DNA of 64,000 nt, from contig CAWCLF010000003.1 in the NCBI GenBank assembly GCA_963796325.1, forward strand, positions 1 through 64,000. Reading direction: 5' to 3'. Position numbers and translations under genes: made by a program. Below, piece by piece: positions 60,744 through 64,000 of this stretch (the first letter of the stretch is position 1; each line of letters starts with the position of its first letter). Source of the stretch: CAVYGN01 sp963796325. GTDB taxonomy: Bacteria > Spirochaetota > Brevinematia > Brevinematales > JAOACQ01. The notes under the pieces were generated by a model. That model did no database searches, was not told the origin of the DNA, and saw only the letters and a list, made by a program, of their open reading frames with translations.

Positions 60744-61214
60744 TTAATAATATTTTTTCAGGAATTTGTCAAGATAGGCATCCTGTTTTTTAAACATGAT
60801 TTTTTGATCTTTTCCGGACTTTTCATGGTCGTATCCCAATAGATGCAGGATTCCATGGATAGCCAGCCTCGCCAATTCCTCATGTTCAGGAACCCCGAAT
60901 TCTTTCGCCTGAATTTTTGCCTGTTCAGTAGAGATTATGATATCGCCGAGGATTTCCTGCTCATTCTCCGAATCTCTGAATTGCCTGTCTTCTTCTACAG
61001 TTTCTAACATAGAAAAGGCCAATACGTCCGTCGGTTCATCGATATTCCTGTATTGGCGGTTGATCTTTTTTATAAAGGAATTTTTACAGAAGACTATGCC
61101 GACTTCGAAGGCGCCTTTTTTATAATCGGAGAGGATTGCATCCAGAAATTCGGCGATTGAAGATATTGCCCTGTCCTTTTTGCCGGCTCCGCCCTTGAAT
61201 ACAATTTGCGTCAA
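60744..61214 (-). CDS. ybeY: Endoribonuclease YbeY
   Basis: YbeY is a zinc-dependent RNase involved in 16S rRNA maturation and ribosome quality control. The triad H120, H124 and H130 lies in HGILHLLGYDHE (family HGxLHLxGYDH). Length 156 is typical. Translation begins with TTG directly after the stop of the DUF4912 gene, so it is coupled. YbeY, KhpA, RimM and YqgF are all in this window, a heavy share of ribosome biogenesis genes. Confidence 0.95.
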   Translation of the reverse strand: MTQIVFKGGAGKKDRAISSIAEFLDAILSDYKKGAFEVGIVFCKNSFIKKINRQYRNIDEPTDVLAFSMLETVEEDRQFRDSENEQEILGDIIISTEQAKIQAKEFGVPEHEELARLAIHGILHLLGYDHEKSGKDQKIMFKKQDAYLDKFLKKYY

Positions 61215-61769
61215 TCAATTTTCCCTTTTTTGTTCAGACCCCTGCACTTTTCCGATCCAATCCCCGCCGGACATACCGAACAGGTCTTTCGAATCCCTGA
61301 TACTCTGCCCGGGATCCCCGGCCGCATTATCAGGAGGGGCTATGATAGGGTTAGACCTGGCCAGAGACACGAAATTTCCACCCTTTTCCAGCACCCCTAT
61401 TTCTGCAAAATAGGGGCGGTTTGTTTCAGGTATCTGCAAATACCAGCTTCCTGCTTCGATCTTGATTTCCGTATCGTAATATTTATCCGTGTCGGCATAA
61501 TATATCCTTATATAAGCGCCCTTCGCCGATAGGTTGGCGATCTTTATTTTCGTACTTTCGCTGAATTCCCAGAAAACATAAAGCCAGTATGGATTTTGAA
61601 CGAGCAGTGTTACTTTAGTATCGCCGTAATCCAGGGGCAGCTGATATTCCTTCTCGTTTTGAGGGTAATTGAACCTGTCACCTTCAATTTCGAATTTCTT
61701 TTTTTCAGCATCCGCTATTTCGTTTATATCGGAATCCGTTCCGGTTTCTTCGAAATTTGCGCTGTTCAT
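61215..61769 (-). CDS. DUF4912 domain protein
   Basis: The 184-residue protein contains the diagnostic segment LPLDYGDTKVTLLVQNPYWLYVFWEFS (residues about 44-70) of DUF4912, with the strand-rich C-terminal part following (IRIYYAD, SWYLQIPETNRPYFAEIGV, SNPI). The N-terminal 40 residues are acidic and disordered. Some relatives sit beside carbohydrate (starch/glycogen) genes; here the neighbour is ybeY, to which it is directly joined. Confidence 0.88.
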   Translation of the reverse strand: MNSANFEETGTDSDINEIADAEKKKFEIEGDRFNYPQNEKEYQLPLDYGDTKVTLLVQNPYWLYVFWEFSESTKIKIANLSAKGAYIRIYYADTDKYYDTEIKIEAGSWYLQIPETNRPYFAEIGVLEKGGNFVSLARSNPIIAPPDNAAGDPGQSIRDSKDLFGMSGGDWIGKVQGSEQKREN

Positions 61770-61847
61770 AATGCCCTCCTCTCCTATTTATTAATTTTAA
61801 CTCTTAATAGTTAAAAGTCAAGCTAAATTATTCCTTTTTCTTTTCGA

Positions 61848-61876
61848 TTGTGTTTTTTATCCCGGTATTATAGAAT
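61848..61876 (+). promoter_or_regulatory. Sigma-70 promoter of gltA
   Basis: TTGTGT (61848-61853) and TAGAAT (61871-61876) are separated by 17 bases, about 45 bases before the gltA start. Confidence 0.5.
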
Positions 61877-61920
61877 ATTATTGTTATCCAGCGGTATTAA
61901 ATAATTATAAGGGTATTGCA

Positions 61921-63225
61921 ATGAAAGACAGAATTAAATTTGACGGCACCGCCGAACTTAAGATAGGTAAAAGTGTTATAAATCTGCCGATATACGAAGG
62001 CCCGAGAAATGAAAGGGCAATGGATATTACTTCCCTGCGCAAGGAAACGGGGATTATAACCTATGACCCGGGGCTTGCCAATACGGGTATAGCGGTCAGC
62101 GATATAACATTTGTAGACGGCGAAAACGGCATACTCCTTCACAGGGGATACAATATCGAAGATCTTGCCGAAAATTGTTCGTTCCTGGAAGTAGCATACC
62201 TGCTTATCATGGGCAAACTGCCGAATTCCGATGAAAGGAAACATTTCTCACAGCTTATGAACCTCCATTCCCTTATTCATGAAGACATGCAGAGGTTTTT
62301 TCAGAATTACCCGGAAAGGGCGCATCCGATGGCTGTTCTTTCAGCTATGGTCGTTTCCCTATCCACGTTTTATCCGGAATTGGAAAAGGAAACCGGCGAA
62401 GAACCCATCGATATCACTGTGACCAGGCTCCTTTCAAAGATGAGGACTATCGCAGCCTATTCCTATAAAAAATCCATAGGCGAACCTTTTGTTTATCCGA
62501 GCCATAAATACAGGTATTGTGAAAATTTCCTTAATATGATGTTTTCTTCACCTGTAAACGCATATAAAATTGATGAGATCACGGAGCATGTCCTGAACAT
62601 GTTCCTTATCCTCCATTCCGACCATGAACAGAACTGTTCCACTAACGTCGTGAGAGCTGTAGGAAGCTCGGGCGCCAATCTTTACGCTTCGATCGCAGCA
62701 GGGATTTGCGCTTTATGGGGTCCTCTTCATGGAGGCGCAAACCAGGAAGTTATCGAGATGCTTGAGAATATTCACAAGGGAGGCATCAAGCCGGAACAGG
62801 TCATCGAACAGGCGAAGAGGAAAGATTCGAAAGTAAGGCTCATGGGTTTCGGCCACAGGATCTATAAAACTTATGATCCGAGGGCGAAGATTGCAAAATC
62901 GGCTTGCAGGAAATACCTTGAATACCTCGGCAAAAATGATCCGCTTCTCGATATCGCTATGGAATTGGAGGAAAGGGCCTTGAACGATTCGTACTTCCAG
63001 GAAAAGAACCTCTATCCCAACGTTGATTATTATACGGGTATCGTATACAGGGCGATGGGAATACCGAGCAACATGTTTACAGTCATGTTTGCAATAGGCC
63101 GGCTTCCAGGCTGGGTAGCCCACTGGCTTGAGATGAAAGCGGATCCGGATCAGAAAATTATAAGGCCCCGCCAGATATATACCGGGGATGATAACAAACC
63201 TTTCCTGACAGTAAAGGAACGCTGA
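61921..63225 (+). CDS. gltA: Citrate synthase
   Basis: It condenses oxaloacetate and acetyl-CoA. The catalytic set is H270 (LHGGANQEV), H312 (GFGHRIYK) and D369 (PNVDYYTG), with the supporting H235 in LHSDHEQN. Length 434 is the usual bacterial type II-like size. It is monocistronic with its own promoter; the stop is two bases from the convergent phosphohexomutase stop. Confidence 0.96.
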   Translation: MKDRIKFDGTAELKIGKSVINLPIYEGPRNERAMDITSLRKETGIITYDPGLANTGIAVSDITFVDGENGILLHRGYNIEDLAENCSFLEVAYLLIMGKLPNSDERKHFSQLMNLHSLIHEDMQRFFQNYPERAHPMAVLSAMVVSLSTFYPELEKETGEEPIDITVTRLLSKMRTIAAYSYKKSIGEPFVYPSHKYRYCENFLNMMFSSPVNAYKIDEITEHVLNMFLILHSDHEQNCSTNVVRAVGSSGANLYASIAAGICALWGPLHGGANQEVIEMLENIHKGGIKPEQVIEQAKRKDSKVRLMGFGHRIYKTYDPRAKIAKSACRKYLEYLGKNDPLLDIAMELEERALNDSYFQEKNLYPNVDYYTGIVYRAMGIPSNMFTVMFAIGRLPGWVAHWLEMKADPDQKIIRPRQIYTGDDNKPFLTVKER

Positions 63226-63227
63226 TA

Positions 63228-64000
63228 TTAAAGGCCCAGGTGCTTAAAAAAGGCCGATTTCAGAATTTCATGCTCTTCGTTTACCCGGTTCATAAGAACA
63301 TCGATGTTTTCCAGAGCGTCTCTTTTCCTGCCGAATGTCGTAAAGTAGAACTTGATCTTTGGTTCGGTTCCTGAAGGACGGCCTATAATTTTAGCATTAT
63401 CCTGCAGTTTCAGGATCAGCACGTCGGAAACGGGAAGTTCCCACCCTTTCATCGGTTTATTCCGGAGCACATCGGTTGCCGTGCCGTTCTTAAGGTCTAT
63501 AAATTCATTAACTTTAAATGAACCTATCTTTTTCGGAATGTCGTTCCTCAAGTTTTCCATAATGTCATTTATCCGGGCAGCCCCTTCCATTCCTTTCAGG
63601 GTTACCGATTTCTGCGATTCCATGTAATATCCGAATTTCGAATATATATCGAGAAGGACTTTATAAGCCGATGTCCCTGCGGATCTGTAGTAGGCCGCAA
63701 GTTCTGCAAAAAGGACTGCGGCTATAACGGCATCCTTGTCGCGGACAAAAGTCCCGGCCAGGTATCCATGACTTTCTTCGCATCCGAAAAGGAAATTGAA
63801 ACCGCTCTTTTCGTATTCTTTCATTTTTGATCCTATCCATTTGAAACCCGTAAGGACTTCGTCAACGGGGACATCGTATGACTCTGCGATGGATTTCAGC
63901 GTATCGGTTGTCACTATGGTTTTGATGATTCTCGGATTCGGGGGCATCTTTCCGGATTTTTTAAGTTCGGACAGGATGTAAAAACCCAGCAAACTTGCGA
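63228..64000 (-). CDS. Phosphoglucomutase/phosphomannomutase family, C-terminal part
   Basis: The reading frame is open to the window edge, so the start lies beyond 64000. The visible 257 residues hold domain III and IV signatures: TTDTLKSIAESYDV, FGCEESHGYLAGTFVRDKDAV (the sugar-binding GEESGH equivalent is CEESHG), and the phosphate-binding RPSGTEPKIKFY near the end. It converts hexose 1- and 6-phosphates; with glgC in the same window it may feed glycogen. The N-terminal catalytic serine loop is outside. Confidence 0.93.
   Translation of the reverse strand, partial: ASLLGFYILSELKKSGKMPPNPRIIKTIVTTDTLKSIAESYDVPVDEVLTGFKWIGSKMKEYEKSGFNFLFGCEESHGYLAGTFVRDKDAVIAAVLFAELAAYYRSAGTSAYKVLLDIYSKFGYYMESQKSVTLKGMEGAARINDIMENLRNDIPKKIGSFKVNEFIDLKNGTATDVLRNKPMKGWELPVSDVLILKLQDNAKIIGRPSGTEPKIKFYFTTFGRKRDALENIDVLMNRVNEEHEILKSAFFKHLGL

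Overview
The window comes from a Gram-negative (diderm) bacterium of moderate GC, probably an uncultivated lineage. The envelope evidence is a lipid A set (lpxA, lpxB, lpxC, an LpxL/HtrB-type acyltransferase), a TonB-dependent receptor, an ExbB-like protein, many lipoproteins and a bactofilin/M23 pair. Several families (OmpL47-like Ig modules, LA_2272-like surface repeats, DUF4912, DUF2723, a decayed rRNA intervening-sequence protein) are commonest in Spirochaetes and related candidate phyla. I cannot place it more precisely. Promoters are readable as ordinary sigma-70 sites, nearly all with 17-bp spacers.

Layout. 1-1.3 kb: 3' end of 23S rRNA, a spacer holding a decayed four-helix-bundle IVS gene inside an inverted repeat, then 5S rRNA. 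1.3-13.3 kb: ribBA, a PilZ protein, a secreted protein, murF, rtcB-thiE, two tandem paralogues matching the soluble half of DUF2723 proteins, queF and a lipoprotein. 13.4-24.9 kb: surface polysaccharide and envelope genes (O-antigen-ligase-like, DUF6056-like, FecR-like plus Ig-like pair, DUF2723 membrane half, a divergent bifunctional-nuclease-like gene with a secreted partner, cheW, an OmpL47-like protein). 23.8-28.4 kb: an ECF sigma / transmembrane anti-sigma / exported caspase fused to a surface-repeat domain, followed by a second copy of that surface-repeat domain without the caspase. 28.4-31.2 kb: accessory, repeat-rich stretch with a tiny lipoprotein, an LpxL-type acyltransferase and a GxxExxY gene. 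31.2-42.5 kb: TonB receptor with a sigma-54 promoter, yebC, an LpxB-related protein, lipoproteins, wbaP, and htrA behind a near-perfect promoter overlapped by two BlaI/CopY-like operators. 42.5-51 kb: minus-strand housekeeping block rpsP-khpA-rimM-trmD-rplS-rnhB, then M23-bactofilin-STAS-lpxA-lpxB-ruvX and lpxC. 51-64 kb: tatD, an MBL hydrolase, dtd, glgC, bcp, a DUF4015 glycosidase-like protein, ExbB-like, a PpiD-like protein, ybeY, DUF4912, gltA and a phosphohexomutase cut by the window end.

The best candidate for an undescribed system is the sigma / anti-sigma / caspase-barrel operon. A similar non-sigma-70 promoter-like motif lies upstream of both the sigma gene and the separate barrel gene, which suggests one autoregulated envelope-signalling regulon. 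Other notable points are the fissioned DUF2723 protein, the relocated rRNA intervening-sequence remnant, the twin operators at htrA and the sigma-54 site at the TonB receptor.
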